Part shown: positions 53,417-62,828 of the stretch, piece after piece | Numbering within the stretch: the first letter of the stretch is position 1 | How the letters are laid out: the number at the start of each line of letters is the position of its first letter | Assembly: GCF_002284575.1 (NCBI RefSeq) | Contig: NZ_NPKJ01000076.1 | Coordinates: forward strand, 217,947 to 281,946 | Reading direction: 5' to 3' | Source: Mesorhizobium temperatum | GTDB taxonomy: Bacteria; Pseudomonadota; Alphaproteobacteria; Rhizobiales; Rhizobiaceae | Length of the DNA: 64,000 nucleotides | Program-made: the position numbers and the translations under genes | Notes under the pieces: model-generated | What the model saw: only the letters and a program-made list of their open reading frames with translations | Told to the model about the DNA's origin: nothing | The model's database searches: none

Positions 53417-54388
53417 ATGAAGATTGTCCTGGCCGGCTCAAGCCATTGGCACGCCGACATGCATCTCGACGCTGCACACCGTTGTGGCGCCGAAATTGCC
53501 GGCATCTGGGATGAGGACGCGGAGCATGCGCGCGCCTTCGCGATGCGTCATCATTTGCCGTTCATTGCGGATTTTACGGAAATCCTCTCCAGCCCGCCGG
53601 ACGTGGTCCTGCTGATGGGACATCCCTCGACGGTGCCGGCGCGGGCGCGTGCCGTCATCGAAGCCGGCATACCGCTGATCCTGGAAAAGCCGGCGGCGAG
53701 CAGCACCGGAGCGTTGACCGCGCTGCGCGACCTGGCGAGGCAGTACCAGGCCTTTGTGAGTGTTCCCCTGCCCAACCGTTTTGGGCCGGCCGTCGCTGCC
53801 TTTGAACGGCTGCGCAGCCAAGGCCGCGCCGGTGCGGTTGCGCATTGCCAGTTCCGGCTGGTCAACGGCCCGCCGCAGCGCTACGCGGCCGAGGGCGTTG
53901 CCTGGGTCGTGGATCCGGCGATCGGCGGCGGCGGCGCGCTGAGGAACCTAGGCATACACGGCGTCGACGCCGCGCTCGGTCTGGCAACCGGCGGGCTTGG
54001 ACTGAAAGCCGTTTCGATCAAGAACCGCATTCACCGCGCCCTGGTCGAGGATCATGCGCTGCTTATGCTGGAAGACGCTGCCGGAGCGTTGTTCGTCGTC
54101 GAGGCGGGATACACTTTCGCGTCAATGCGCCCCGGCGGCGATTTCGAGTGGCGCATCGTCAGCGAGAATGCGACCCTCATCGACTTTGGCGACCGCGCCA
54201 TCTGTGCGACGCTCGACGATGGCGCTATCGTCGACTTGCCGATCGAATTGCCGGCGACGCGCTACCGCCTGTGCATGACCGACACGCTCGACCGGCTGGC
54301 TCGAAAAGTGCCGCCGGCGACTTCGATCGATGACTATGTTGCGGCGATGTCGCTGATCGACACCGCATATGAAAAGGCAGGACGATGA
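53417..54388 (+). CDS. Gfo/Idh/MocA family oxidoreductase, first copy
   Basis: A 323-residue NAD(P)-dependent dehydrogenase-like protein. The Rossmann region starts MKIVLAGSSHWHADMHLDAA, with a glycine motif that departs from GxGxxG. The family EKPxA motif is present as LILEKPAASS at about 91-96. The C-terminal GFO_IDH_MocA domain contains RNLGIHGVDAALGLATGG. It probably oxidises a sugar, inositol or derivative. Its stop overlaps the ATG of the next dehydrogenase by 4 bp, so the two are translationally coupled. Confidence 0.86.
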   Translation: MKIVLAGSSHWHADMHLDAAHRCGAEIAGIWDEDAEHARAFAMRHHLPFIADFTEILSSPPDVVLLMGHPSTVPARARAVIEAGIPLILEKPAASSTGALTALRDLARQYQAFVSVPLPNRFGPAVAAFERLRSQGRAGAVAHCQFRLVNGPPQRYAAEGVAWVVDPAIGGGGALRNLGIHGVDAALGLATGGLGLKAVSIKNRIHRALVEDHALLMLEDAAGALFVVEAGYTFASMRPGGDFEWRIVSENATLIDFGDRAICATLDDGAIVDLPIELPATRYRLCMTDTLDRLARKVPPATSIDDYVAAMSLIDTAYEKAGR

Positions 54389-55380
54389 CTGGAATAGGCA
54401 TTATCGGAGCCGGCGATTTCGGCGCCGCCCACGCAAGGGCAATCAAGCAAGTGCACGGCCTGCATCTCGTCGCATCGTGCCGCGGGAACAACAATGCCCT
54501 GGCCGCCTTCACCAGCGAACACGGTGGTCGCGGCTACACCGACTGGCGCAAGCTGCTCGACGACAGGGATGTCGACGCCGTCCTCATCGCTAGCCCTCAC
54601 CATCTCCATGCCGAAATGGCGATCGGTGCGGCAAAGGCCGGCAAGCACATCATGCTCGAAAAGCCGATGGCGGCGACGGCAGCAGCATGCGATGCGATCA
54701 ATGCCGCCGTGGCCGCCGGTCGCGTCAAGCTGATGATGGCCCATCTCATGCATTTCGCCCTGCCCTGCATGGCCGCCAGGCAGGCGCTGGAGGAAGGAGC
54801 GCTCGGCCGGCCGCTCATCGGATCGAGCTGGATCATCAAACTGTGGATGGAGCACAATCGCCGCGACTGGCATCTGCGCAAGGCGACCGGCGGCGGCATG
54901 CTGTTGACGGCCGGCATTCATGCGCTCGACCGCCTGGTCTGGCTGATGGATGACGACGTCGTGTCGGTGAGCGCCATGCTAGGCGCCAAGTTCCATGGCC
55001 AGGAAGCCGACGACACCGCCCTGCTCGGACTGCGCTTCGCCGGCGGCGGGCTCGGCCAGGTGCAGAGCGTCGGCTATCGCAACGGCGCGGCCGGCTACGC
55101 CATGGATCTGGTCTGCGAGCAGGGGACGCTGCGCATCGACATGGACCGCGGCACGATGCTTGGCCGCGATACCACCTGGATCGACCTGCCCGGTTCGTTC
55201 GAGCCGAACTGGATGCACAATGCGCTGGTGCGTGAGTGGAGCGCGATGCGCGATGCCATTGCCGACGACAAGCCGGTGCCGGTCGACGGCGCCTATGGTC
55301 GCAAGATCATCGGCATCATCGAGGCCGCCTTTGCGTCGAACGAAACCCGGCGCGAACACGAGATCGCCGGTGCGCGCTGA
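54385..55380 (+). CDS. Gfo/Idh/MocA family oxidoreductase, second copy
   Basis: A 331-residue dehydrogenase with the canonical N-terminal GIIGAGDFGAAHARAIK and the catalytic/cofactor EKPMA motif (HIMLEKPMAATA) at about residues 92-96. The C-terminal domain contains GGGMLLTAGIHALDRLVWLM, with H near the substrate. It is distinct in sequence from the copy just upstream, so the two likely catalyse different steps. The DHDPS-family gene starts 11 bp before its end. Confidence 0.89.
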   Translation: MTGIGIIGAGDFGAAHARAIKQVHGLHLVASCRGNNNALAAFTSEHGGRGYTDWRKLLDDRDVDAVLIASPHHLHAEMAIGAAKAGKHIMLEKPMAATAAACDAINAAVAAGRVKLMMAHLMHFALPCMAARQALEEGALGRPLIGSSWIIKLWMEHNRRDWHLRKATGGGMLLTAGIHALDRLVWLMDDDVVSVSAMLGAKFHGQEADDTALLGLRFAGGGLGQVQSVGYRNGAAGYAMDLVCEQGTLRIDMDRGTMLGRDTTWIDLPGSFEPNWMHNALVREWSAMRDAIADDKPVPVDGAYGRKIIGIIEAAFASNETRREHEIAGAR

Positions 55381-56323
55381 ACCGGACGACCACCTGACCC
55401 ACTTGCCCGCACACGCGCCGCGCGGCGTCTGGGGCGCGGTGATGCTGGCCATCGACGATCGTGGAGCAATCGACTGGGAGGCGACGGAAGAGACGATCGC
55501 ACGGCTCTGCGCTTGCGGAGTCGACGGCATTTATTCGAACGGCACGGCCGGCGAATTCCACTGCCAGACCGAGCCCGAGTTCGACCGTCTTAGCGACCTG
55601 GTGGCCGCGAATGCCGGCCGCGCGCGCTTGCCCTTCCAGATCGGCATCAGCCAGTCCAATCCGCGCGTCGCGCGCGAGCGGCTGATGCGGGTGTCGGCGC
55701 TTTGCCCGGCGGCAGTGCAATTCACCTTGCCCGACTGGTGGCCGCCCAGCGACAACGAGGTCATGAGCTTCGTCGGCGGTCTTTGCGAGACCGCGCCTGA
55801 CATGCCTCTGGTGCTATACAATCCACCGCACGCCAAGCGCCGCCTGACGCTCGAAGGCATCGCCGGGCTGCGTGCAGCCGTGCCGTCGCTGGTCGGCGCC
55901 AAGCTGCCGGGCGGCGACGCCAGCTGGTACGCCGACATGCGCCGCGAACTGCCGGGATTTTCGGTCTTCGTGCCCGGCCATACGCTGGCGACTGGGTATG
56001 CACAGGGCGCCCACGGCAGCTATTCCAATGTTGCCTGCCTCAACCCGAAGGGCGCGGTGACGTGGTGGCAGATGATCCGCACCAACGTCGCAGCCGCTGC
56101 CGAGGTCGAGACGCGCATCCAGGCTTTTCTCGCCACGCACGTTCTGCCTTTTCGCGCTCGCTACGCTGTCAGCGATGCGGCGCTCGACAAAGCGATGGCG
56201 GCGGCCGGCGGCTGGGCGCCGCTTAGCCCGCGACTGCTCTGGCCCTACAGCTCGGTTCCCGACGGGGAGATCGCGACGCTGGCCGAAGCCGCACGCACGG
56301 CCTTCCCCGAATGGTGGCAGTGA
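55370..56323 (+). CDS. Dihydrodipicolinate synthase family protein, second enzyme of the locus
   Basis: From GTG 55370 (VRAEPDDHLTHLPAHAPR), overlapping the dehydrogenase gene by 11 bp, the protein has 317 residues. TIM-barrel markers are IYSNGTAGEFHCQTEPEFDR (GTAGE loop), PLVLYNPPHAKRRLTLEGI (catalytic Y) and SLVGAKLPGGDASWYADMR (K as Schiff-base candidate). It belongs to the DHDPS/KDG-aldolase superfamily but differs from the copy at 48049 throughout. It probably acts as an aldolase or dehydratase on the ketoacid produced by the dehydrogenases. An ATG at 55443 (MLAIDDRG) is an alternative but would truncate the first strand. Confidence 0.86.
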   Translation: MRAEPDDHLTHLPAHAPRGVWGAVMLAIDDRGAIDWEATEETIARLCACGVDGIYSNGTAGEFHCQTEPEFDRLSDLVAANAGRARLPFQIGISQSNPRVARERLMRVSALCPAAVQFTLPDWWPPSDNEVMSFVGGLCETAPDMPLVLYNPPHAKRRLTLEGIAGLRAAVPSLVGAKLPGGDASWYADMRRELPGFSVFVPGHTLATGYAQGAHGSYSNVACLNPKGAVTWWQMIRTNVAAAAEVETRIQAFLATHVLPFRARYAVSDAALDKAMAAAGGWAPLSPRLLWPYSSVPDGEIATLAEAARTAFPEWWQ

Positions 56324-56331
56324 CCGTCGGT

Positions 56332-57486
56332 TTAGGGCGCTGCGGCCGCACGTCGCTCATTCGGATTGCATTCGACTTCCCTAAGTGGTGGCACTTCTGG
56401 AAATCCATCCACGCTGGCCATCAGTTCCAAATACCGTTGAGCCGACGCGGCCCACTGAAATCGGGCCGTCCTTGCGCGACCGCGTGCGATTAATTTGGCT
56501 CTGAGGCCTTTTTCGTGGACCAGGCGCATGAAACAATCGAACCATGCATTCTCATCGCAAGGTGATGCGTACAGAACCGCATCCCCGCCGATTTCGGGCA
56601 GACTGGCACGGTCCGACATGATCACCGGACATCCAAGTGTCATGGCTTCGAGGGGCGGCAGTCCGAAACCCTCAACCAAGGAGGGGAACGCGAGGCATAG
56701 GGAATCGCGCAGAAGTGCACCGAGTTCCGCGTCCGACCTTCTTCCCAGCCAAATGACGTTCGTCGACGTCTTGTTGCCAATGCTGCCGAAAACACGGGGC
56801 GTTGACGCGCCCACAACAACAACCCGTAGCCCCGCCGCGGCAAGTCGGTCGTGCATCCCGATGATCAAGCCGACATTTTTGTGCGGGATAGAACTGCCAA
56901 GCACGACGATCGTACCAGGGCCGGCAACTGCCAGGGTTTGGTCCGAGTGACAAGGAGCCCATCGCAGCGCATGTTCATGCCCGTTGCCTACAACCTCGAC
57001 CTTTGCCGCCGGGCACACGCCATAGCGCGTCAGTTCACCTGCAGAGTATTGCGACACGGTCGCGACCTTAAGCGCGGTCCTGCCCAAGGCAGGAACTAAG
57101 GTGCGGTAAAGAAGCCGAAATGGAAATGAATAACTCTGCGGGCATGCCCGTGTATTGACGTCGTGAATGCACAGCACCTGCCGACGTACGGCCAGAGGGC
57201 CCGTATTGCAGAGGCTGAGCAGGCCGCCGCGAACATAGGCCGGAAGCACAGCTTGTTCCCATGCATGACCCCCGAAGCTGCCGACAGTCCGGACACGGAT
57301 TGCGGCCAGGGGCAACGTGTCAAGTGTCCCCGGCGGGACCAGCAACTCGACGGTCAGATCCCGTGCCAAGGGAGCTTGGCCCACGATCAGGGCATCCAGC
57401 GCCGAAACGATCTCGCGTGCGTACCGCTGAACTCCGGTGGTCGGCTGCGCGAGAAAACGGCCGTTGATCGTCCAATGTCGTGTCAT
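56332..57486 (-). CDS. Glycosyltransferase family 4 (GT-B)
   Basis: From ATG 57486 (MTRHWTINGRFLAQPTTGVQ) the protein has 384 residues. The N-terminal GT-B domain includes CIHDVNTRACPQSYSFPF. The C-terminal nucleotide-sugar domain includes VVLGSSIPHKNVGLIIGMHD and FPSLVEGFGLPPLEAMTLGC, the E-x7-E region (EGFGLPPLE) typical of the GT4 family (Glycos_transf_1). It probably adds a hexose to a surface-polysaccharide chain. ATG 57498 is an equally open start. It is divergent from the GH/DUF4214 gene and is one of the intact members of the polysaccharide-like region. Confidence 0.86.
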   Translation of the reverse strand: MTRHWTINGRFLAQPTTGVQRYAREIVSALDALIVGQAPLARDLTVELLVPPGTLDTLPLAAIRVRTVGSFGGHAWEQAVLPAYVRGGLLSLCNTGPLAVRRQVLCIHDVNTRACPQSYSFPFRLLYRTLVPALGRTALKVATVSQYSAGELTRYGVCPAAKVEVVGNGHEHALRWAPCHSDQTLAVAGPGTIVVLGSSIPHKNVGLIIGMHDRLAAAGLRVVVVGASTPRVFGSIGNKTSTNVIWLGRRSDAELGALLRDSLCLAFPSLVEGFGLPPLEAMTLGCPVIMSDRASLPEIGGDAVLYASPCDENAWFDCFMRLVHEKGLRAKLIARGRARTARFQWAASAQRYLELMASVDGFPEVPPLREVECNPNERRAAAAP

Positions 57487-57712
57487 CACGAACCACATCC
57501 GGGCGACAGGGTTTGGTCACCAGCGCCATGTCTCAGTTCCGCGACTTTGGACGACCAGGACGGCAGGGTCATCTTGGCTTTTGGGACGTAACCGGTCGTT
57601 TGCCCGAGAGGCTTCCCGGCAGCTCTCATCCGAATGGCGTGGCAAATCATCGGCGTTTACGCCAAATGTTTGAGGTTCGGCGTGGCGCCGCAGTGGTAGA
57701 CTGCGTTGGGCA

Positions 57713-59368
57713 GTGCGGAAAATCTCATTCGTCTGCTCGGATGGATGTCAGGCAGAGTTCAGCGAATGGAGTGATGCCGAAAATGTCTGGCGCAAGACAA
57801 GCAAGTTCGCGCTGATGCAGCGGCCGACCAATCCATCGCAACCAGGTTCCATTGGACGGGCCGTCGCTGCGAGCAGACGTCTATGGACAACCCTGGCATG
57901 CCTGCTGGGCATGACGGCTTCGTGCGCAGCGGATCTGCTCTGGGGGGTGAATGGCCATCCCTTCAACGCCTATCCTGGGATATCGATCGAACAGCAACTC
58001 GACTATATCCGCGACCTCGGCATGAAGTCGTATCGCGTCAACATTTCCAACGCCGACAGCGCCACCAAACTTGCCGAACTGGTCAAAGTGGGCAAGGAGC
58101 GCGGAGTCCAGATCCTACCGGTAATCACGCCCGAACTAGACCTCGACAATGAATCCGTCGATGACCTCTATGCGCAGTCCTACCAGCTCGCGTCGACACT
58201 CGTATCCCGCTTCAAGGACGACATCCGCGTTTGGGAGCTTGGCAACGAGATGGAGAACTACGCCATCTTGATGCCCTGCGAGATGCAGGACAACGGAATA
58301 CAATACAACTGCTCCTGGGGCCCTGCCGGCGGCACCGTGACGTCCGACTATTTCAGTCCGCGCTGGGCGAAGGTAAGCGCGGTGCTGCGCGGTCTGTCGG
58401 ATGCAATCACTGCGGTGGATCCGGCCATAAGAAAAGCAGTTGGGACGGCCGGCTGGGGTCACCGCGCAGCGTTCACCCGCATGCTGCAGGACGGTATCAA
58501 ATGGGATATTTCGGTCTGGCATCTTTACGAGGGTGACCCGGAGGACGCATTCAAGTTCCTGGCGACGTTCGGCCAACCCATCTGGCTGACAGAGTTCAAT
58601 TATGCTGGCGGCAGCCAACGAGGGGAAAAGCAGCAGGCCGAAGGTCTGGTCCAGATCATGACGCTCCTGCGCAGGTATCAATCTCGGTATGGATTGGAAG
58701 CTGCCCACATCTACGAACTGCTCGACGAGCCGTACTGGGCGCCAAGCTACGAGGCCTTCATGGGCCTCGTCCGCCTGAAGAAGCGCGACAACGGGCTATG
58801 GGCGCCGAACGGGCAAAAGCTGGCATATGGTGCCGTAAAGAAGATCATCGCGGACGGCGATGCAGGTTCCAGTTCGCCGACGGTCTCGACGAAGAGCTTG
58901 CCGCCTGCGGGCCAGACGTCGGTACCCCCCGTTGCCGATGCCGGTGCATTTCACCCCTGTTCGCTTGATGCGTTCGATAAGTCTGCCTTCAACCATGCCA
59001 ACCAGATTGCATATGCTTACTGCCTAATCTTGCGTCGCATGCCGTCTCCGGCCGAGCAGTGGCGCGAGGTCGTCGCGATGAAGAAGGATCAATCTATCTT
59101 TCCGATACTGACGAAGCTGTTGCTTTCTGTCGAATTCAGGACTGACAATCAGCCAGTTGGGCTTGGAAATGCGCAATTTGTAGCCCTTCTCTATCGGACA
59201 TTGCTGGGACGGGAGCCAGACGGCCAGGGGCTTTCTGCTTACGTGTCGAAACTGGACAGCGGCGAGTTAAGTGGAGAACAGATCGTGGCGGAATCGATCC
59301 ATTCGTATGAGTTTCGCTCCAGACACACGGTTCTGTTTCAGAACGAGCCTCAGCAGGGGGTCCAATGA
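57713..59368 (+). CDS. Glycoside hydrolase-like protein with C-terminal DUF4214
   Basis: From ATG 57713 the frame is 551 residues, but a start at ATG 57815 (MQRPTNPSQPG) is possible and would better place the signal-like hydrophobic stretch WTTLACLLGMTASCA. The core (about 85-380) is a TIM barrel with ELGNEMENY (E179, acid/base candidate) and WLTEFNYAGG (E294, nucleophile candidate), the GH-A clan arrangement. The C-terminal part, FVALLYRTLLGREPDGQGLS, is DUF4214, a module of secreted repeat proteins. It may trim or process exopolysaccharide. The adjoining flippase and transferase are broken, so its pathway may be inactive. Confidence 0.78.
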   Translation: MRKISFVCSDGCQAEFSEWSDAENVWRKTSKFALMQRPTNPSQPGSIGRAVAASRRLWTTLACLLGMTASCAADLLWGVNGHPFNAYPGISIEQQLDYIRDLGMKSYRVNISNADSATKLAELVKVGKERGVQILPVITPELDLDNESVDDLYAQSYQLASTLVSRFKDDIRVWELGNEMENYAILMPCEMQDNGIQYNCSWGPAGGTVTSDYFSPRWAKVSAVLRGLSDAITAVDPAIRKAVGTAGWGHRAAFTRMLQDGIKWDISVWHLYEGDPEDAFKFLATFGQPIWLTEFNYAGGSQRGEKQQAEGLVQIMTLLRRYQSRYGLEAAHIYELLDEPYWAPSYEAFMGLVRLKKRDNGLWAPNGQKLAYGAVKKIIADGDAGSSSPTVSTKSLPPAGQTSVPPVADAGAFHPCSLDAFDKSAFNHANQIAYAYCLILRRMPSPAEQWREVVAMKKDQSIFPILTKLLLSVEFRTDNQPVGLGNAQFVALLYRTLLGREPDGQGLSAYVSKLDSGELSGEQIVAESIHSYEFRSRHTVLFQNEPQQGVQ

Positions 59369-59957
59369 ACGTTTTCGGCCGACAGGTCGTCACTGGCGCT
59401 GTTTGGGCCGCTGTCGAGACCTGGGACCGACAGATCGCTATGTTTCGGCGTATTTGTGGTGCTGGCGCGGCACCTTGGCCCCGAGGCGTTCGGGCTTGCG
59501 GGGCTCGCCATGGTGGTGCCCAATATTTTGGCGGCTCCGGTAACGAGGGGTCTACCTGACGCCATTATCCAGCGGGAGGAAATCGATCCCATTCACCTTG
59601 ATTCGGCCTTCTGCCTCCTTGCGTCGACAGGCGTTGCGATCACTGCACTTATCCTGGATATCCGCCGGTGCCATCGCGGCCGCGTTCGACCAACCGCATA
59701 TGGAGGCGCTCGTAAAATGGACCAGCGCCATCGTTGTGATCCAGGCGTTTGGTGTCGTACCGGCGGCAGTCCTCAAGCGGCAACTTCGACTGTTTGCCGT
59801 CGCACGCTTACAGGCTCGGTAGTCGGCGGCGCGTGGGGCGTAGGCATGGCTATCGCAGGTTTTTGCGTGGGAGCCTCGTGTGGATGCAACTCACGAAGGC
59901 CGCAGTCGAAACCGCCATTCTCCTTTTTGGAAGTTCCTGGCGGCCACGTTTCAGGCA
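59365..59957 (+). pseudogene. Frameshifted polysaccharide flippase (Wzx/MATE-like)
   Basis: Beginning with ATG 59365 (overlapping the previous TGA), consecutive segments read as one flippase across changing frames. These are MNVFGRQVVTGAVWAAVETW, then VLARHLGPEAFGLAGLAMVV and AAPVTRGLPDAIIQREEIDP, then ISAGAIAAAFDQPHMEALVK, and finally TLTGSVVGGAWGVGMAIAGF. At least four frame changes occur, near 59430, 59655, 59805 and 59865, and the normal length (over 400 residues) is not reached. It is non-functional as read. Confidence 0.8.
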
Positions 59958-60831
59958 TTGTGACTGGCTTGCAGAACTTGAACGCCACGCGATGAACCGA
60001 GCGCTCGCCGCCACCGATCTCACCGTCGGGTGCTCAGAACATGTCGTGACTGCGGCACACGCGCTTTGCTGAAATCGGCACAATTTTCGCAGTCCTGAGG
60101 AATGGACGCCCGCGAACCAGGACGTCGCCGTAGCGGGAATACCAGGAAAAGTATTGTTCGTCGGCCGTGTGTCGCCCGAAAAAGGCATTTCGAGATCGTC
60201 GGCCCATCGGCAACGCTTCCTCGTGAGTTCCTGATTGACCTGAGCGCGGACCGCGAAGTCTGCGATCTCGCTCGCTTCTACCACGGCGGTAGCGCATACC
60301 TCGGTTCCTACGATACCGCGCTGCGCGCGATGGTCCCGCCGTGAGCTTGTTGGCACCCTGCCCTACGAAAAATTGGCCGAGCGATATGCCGAAGCATCGC
60401 TTCTGGTAAATCCATCTCTCAGCGAGTCCTTCGGAATGAGCCTGATCGAGGCGCTGTCGAATGGTACTCCTGTCGTAGCCACTCGCGTCGGCGGCATGAC
60501 CGAGATTGTGGAAGCGACTGGCGGTGGCGTTGTGGTTGAGAAGAATGACACGGAAGCGCTTGCAGCCCAAATCATCGGCCTTCTTGGGGATCCAGGGCGG
60601 GCGGCGAAACTGGGACGCCAGGGAGCCGCGCGGGTCGCCGATCTCTATGCGTGGGAAAAAATAGCCCAGTCGACCCGATACCTGTACGACAAGGCCATCG
60701 CCACCCACCGTTCACAGCTTGGAAAGCGAAACCCCTCTTTTGCTCAGCGCCGGGCCTTGAACGACGTGAACACCGAGCCCGTGTCATCTCCCCACTCCCA
60801 GTTGACGGCGAGTCCGACCCGCAAAATTTGA
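59958..60831 (+). pseudogene. Broken glycosyltransferase family 4
   Basis: Pieces of one GT4 protein lie in different frames: ALAATDLTVGCSEHVVTAAH at about 60001-60060, KVLFVGRVSPEKG at 60148-60186, FEIVGPSATLPREFLIDLSA at about 60189-60250, then an intact end from about 60344 (GTLPYEKLAERYAEASLLVN, PSLSESFGMSLIEALSNGTP, ...). About 20-30 residues normally between SPEKG and EIVG are missing. The last 152 codons (60373-60831) are open and look functional alone, but lack the N-terminal domain. The stop is reached in sequence overlapping the convergent gene. Confidence 0.82.
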
Positions 60832-62828
60832 AGGGCGGCATCATCGGGATAGATGTCGGTGAGGCTTCGCTGCATCACCAGTTCGTCGTCGATCAAGATT
60901 GCAAACCGATTTCCGTCGAATGCAACGCGCATGCGAAAACGTTTTCCCCAAACGACCTTGTCCGCCACATTGGTCCAAACCGCGTCATAAAGTTCCTCAA
61001 AGCCGAGCCGCTTGATGAACACCGAAATCGAGGCACCCTGGTAGACGTCGTCGAGCCAAGTCGTGACACAAACGTAGTTGTCGCTGTCTTGCCAGAAAAG
61101 CAGTCCTGCCCGGCCGCGCTGGTCTTGTCCTTGGCGCTCCCCGGGAGGCTCGATTGTGACCTCGAGATCGGCGAATCCCGGTAGGTCCCATGGCAGCGAA
61201 TAGAATGTTCGACCTGGGTTCGGTCTGTCTACGCTCGCGCGCACACGGGCGCTGCCCAGCCCGTCGACGTCGATGACCCCGGCGCCCAGTGTTCTGGCCC
61301 ATTGTCCGCCGCCCAGCTCCGTCGTGCGGCGATCCAGTTCGCCGGCAGTACCGGTAAAGCCGTCGGCGTAGGACAGACTTGCACCGAGTTGGTTCCAAGG
61401 CGCCTCCACAGGTGCCATCAATGGGATGGGAACTTCGCGAGGATGAGCCTCGAAGCTATGCCAGCGCGGCCCGCTGTCGTAGCTTTTCCATATACCTACT
61501 CCGGTAGCACTCTCGATTGAATCGGCCTCAGCAGACAGGTCGAAAAGTCGAGCCTCATCCAGGAAGCAGCTTACCTGACCGTCCCAGTCAAGAATCTGGA
61601 CCGAATGGGTAGAACGCTCGCGCAAGGCGTGTCCCGTATTCGTCGCGATCGTGATCTCTTTGCCCGATTGCTTGGCGACCAAAGTGCATCCGAGCGTCGA
61701 GAGTTTCAGCAGCCAGAAATTGTCCTTGTCCCGAAACCGCCAGACGAGACCACATACATCCGAGACCGCGGAAATTTCCAGCAGCCCGTGGATCAATCCT
61801 GAAGGGTGGCCAGGATCGACGATGGATAGATTGTCGCCAGCGTCCTGCGAAAAATGCCACCGCCCCCCGATTGCGGCGATCTGACCCGGCAAGCCTTCCA
61901 CGTGTGCATCGGCAGCGTGGGCTGTGCCAAACGCCGTAGAAAATTCAGGTAGCCGCCCGACATGAACCGCTTGGACGCGTGTGTCGACGCGAAACCCGAT
62001 CTGGCCAAGCGCCGACTGATGAACACCCGCAAACAGCTTTTCATCCTTGTTGAAAGGATCGATCGCGATCGGACGCATCATCGGAAAAGCGGCAAGACCG
62101 TGAGCTTTTTGGTCGGCGGCCGCATAATAGATAGCGCCCTGCTCTCGCAACGCCACGACATAATAGACATGAACGTTCTTTAGGCGCCGAAACGCACTCA
62201 GGCATTGCTTTCCTACACGAGCCCACAACTCGCCGTTTTCGCCTTCGGCGGCATGCACGACAAAGCCGCAGCCCTCTTCCACGGGATTAATCGGCGCCTC
62301 ACTGGGGAACCAACCGACAGCCAGGTTCTCGTCGATGTTCGATCCCCGGTAGGTCCTGGAGGTGCTAAGCGTCCACCACCAAAAACGGCGAAGGGTGAGC
62401 CTCTTTCGTGGCGCACGCATCAGGGAAACCAGACGGCCGGGCCATGGGTCAATGCCGGGTCCTCGCAGCCAACGGTAGACTCGCCTGGCGAGGTCCTCAG
62501 GCAATGGCGATCCCTGCGATGTGTTGTGGCCGTTGGTGATCGAGACCAATAGCACCAGACCAGCCTCTCGCTGAAAGGGACCATAGGAGATCCCTTGCCG
62601 GCCCCAGCCTGGCCTGACGAGCGGCTGGAAACGAAGTGCGCCGTGATCGATCGCGATCTGACGTTCGATGTCGCGTCCTCGCCTGACACCTCCCTTAACT
62701 GCCAAGGTGCCAATTACCGCACCGCGGGCGCGTTCATCTTGAAAATTGTCTGCGACAAGAACCTCCGGCCGGGCAAAGCCGGACCCAGGCTCTTCAGCAG
62801 TTTCTGCCCAGTCATGACGGTGCAACAA
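60744..62828 (-). CDS. Large protein with concanavalin-like domains
   Basis: A 694-residue protein with no obvious signal peptide and no catalytic motif I can name. Its C-terminal half holds two jelly-roll-like (DUF1349/LamG/DUF1080-type) regions. The first, about 320-460, includes VCGLVWRFRDKDNFWLLKL. The second, about 495-694, includes RAGLLFWQDSDNYVCVTTWL and GNRFAILIDDELVMQRSLTD. These resemble carbohydrate-binding or hydrolase-associated sheets. The N-terminal 300 residues are unrecognised, with a hydrophobic patch KNVHVYYVVALREQGAIYYA. It overlaps the convergent GT pseudogene by 88 bp. Confidence 0.6.
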   Translation of the reverse strand: MLHRHDWAETAEEPGSGFARPEVLVADNFQDERARGAVIGTLAVKGGVRRGRDIERQIAIDHGALRFQPLVRPGWGRQGISYGPFQREAGLVLLVSITNGHNTSQGSPLPEDLARRVYRWLRGPGIDPWPGRLVSLMRAPRKRLTLRRFWWWTLSTSRTYRGSNIDENLAVGWFPSEAPINPVEEGCGFVVHAAEGENGELWARVGKQCLSAFRRLKNVHVYYVVALREQGAIYYAAADQKAHGLAAFPMMRPIAIDPFNKDEKLFAGVHQSALGQIGFRVDTRVQAVHVGRLPEFSTAFGTAHAADAHVEGLPGQIAAIGGRWHFSQDAGDNLSIVDPGHPSGLIHGLLEISAVSDVCGLVWRFRDKDNFWLLKLSTLGCTLVAKQSGKEITIATNTGHALRERSTHSVQILDWDGQVSCFLDEARLFDLSAEADSIESATGVGIWKSYDSGPRWHSFEAHPREVPIPLMAPVEAPWNQLGASLSYADGFTGTAGELDRRTTELGGGQWARTLGAGVIDVDGLGSARVRASVDRPNPGRTFYSLPWDLPGFADLEVTIEPPGERQGQDQRGRAGLLFWQDSDNYVCVTTWLDDVYQGASISVFIKRLGFEELYDAVWTNVADKVVWGKRFRMRVAFDGNRFAILIDDELVMQRSLTDIYPDDAALQILRVGLAVNWEWGDDTGSVFTSFKARR

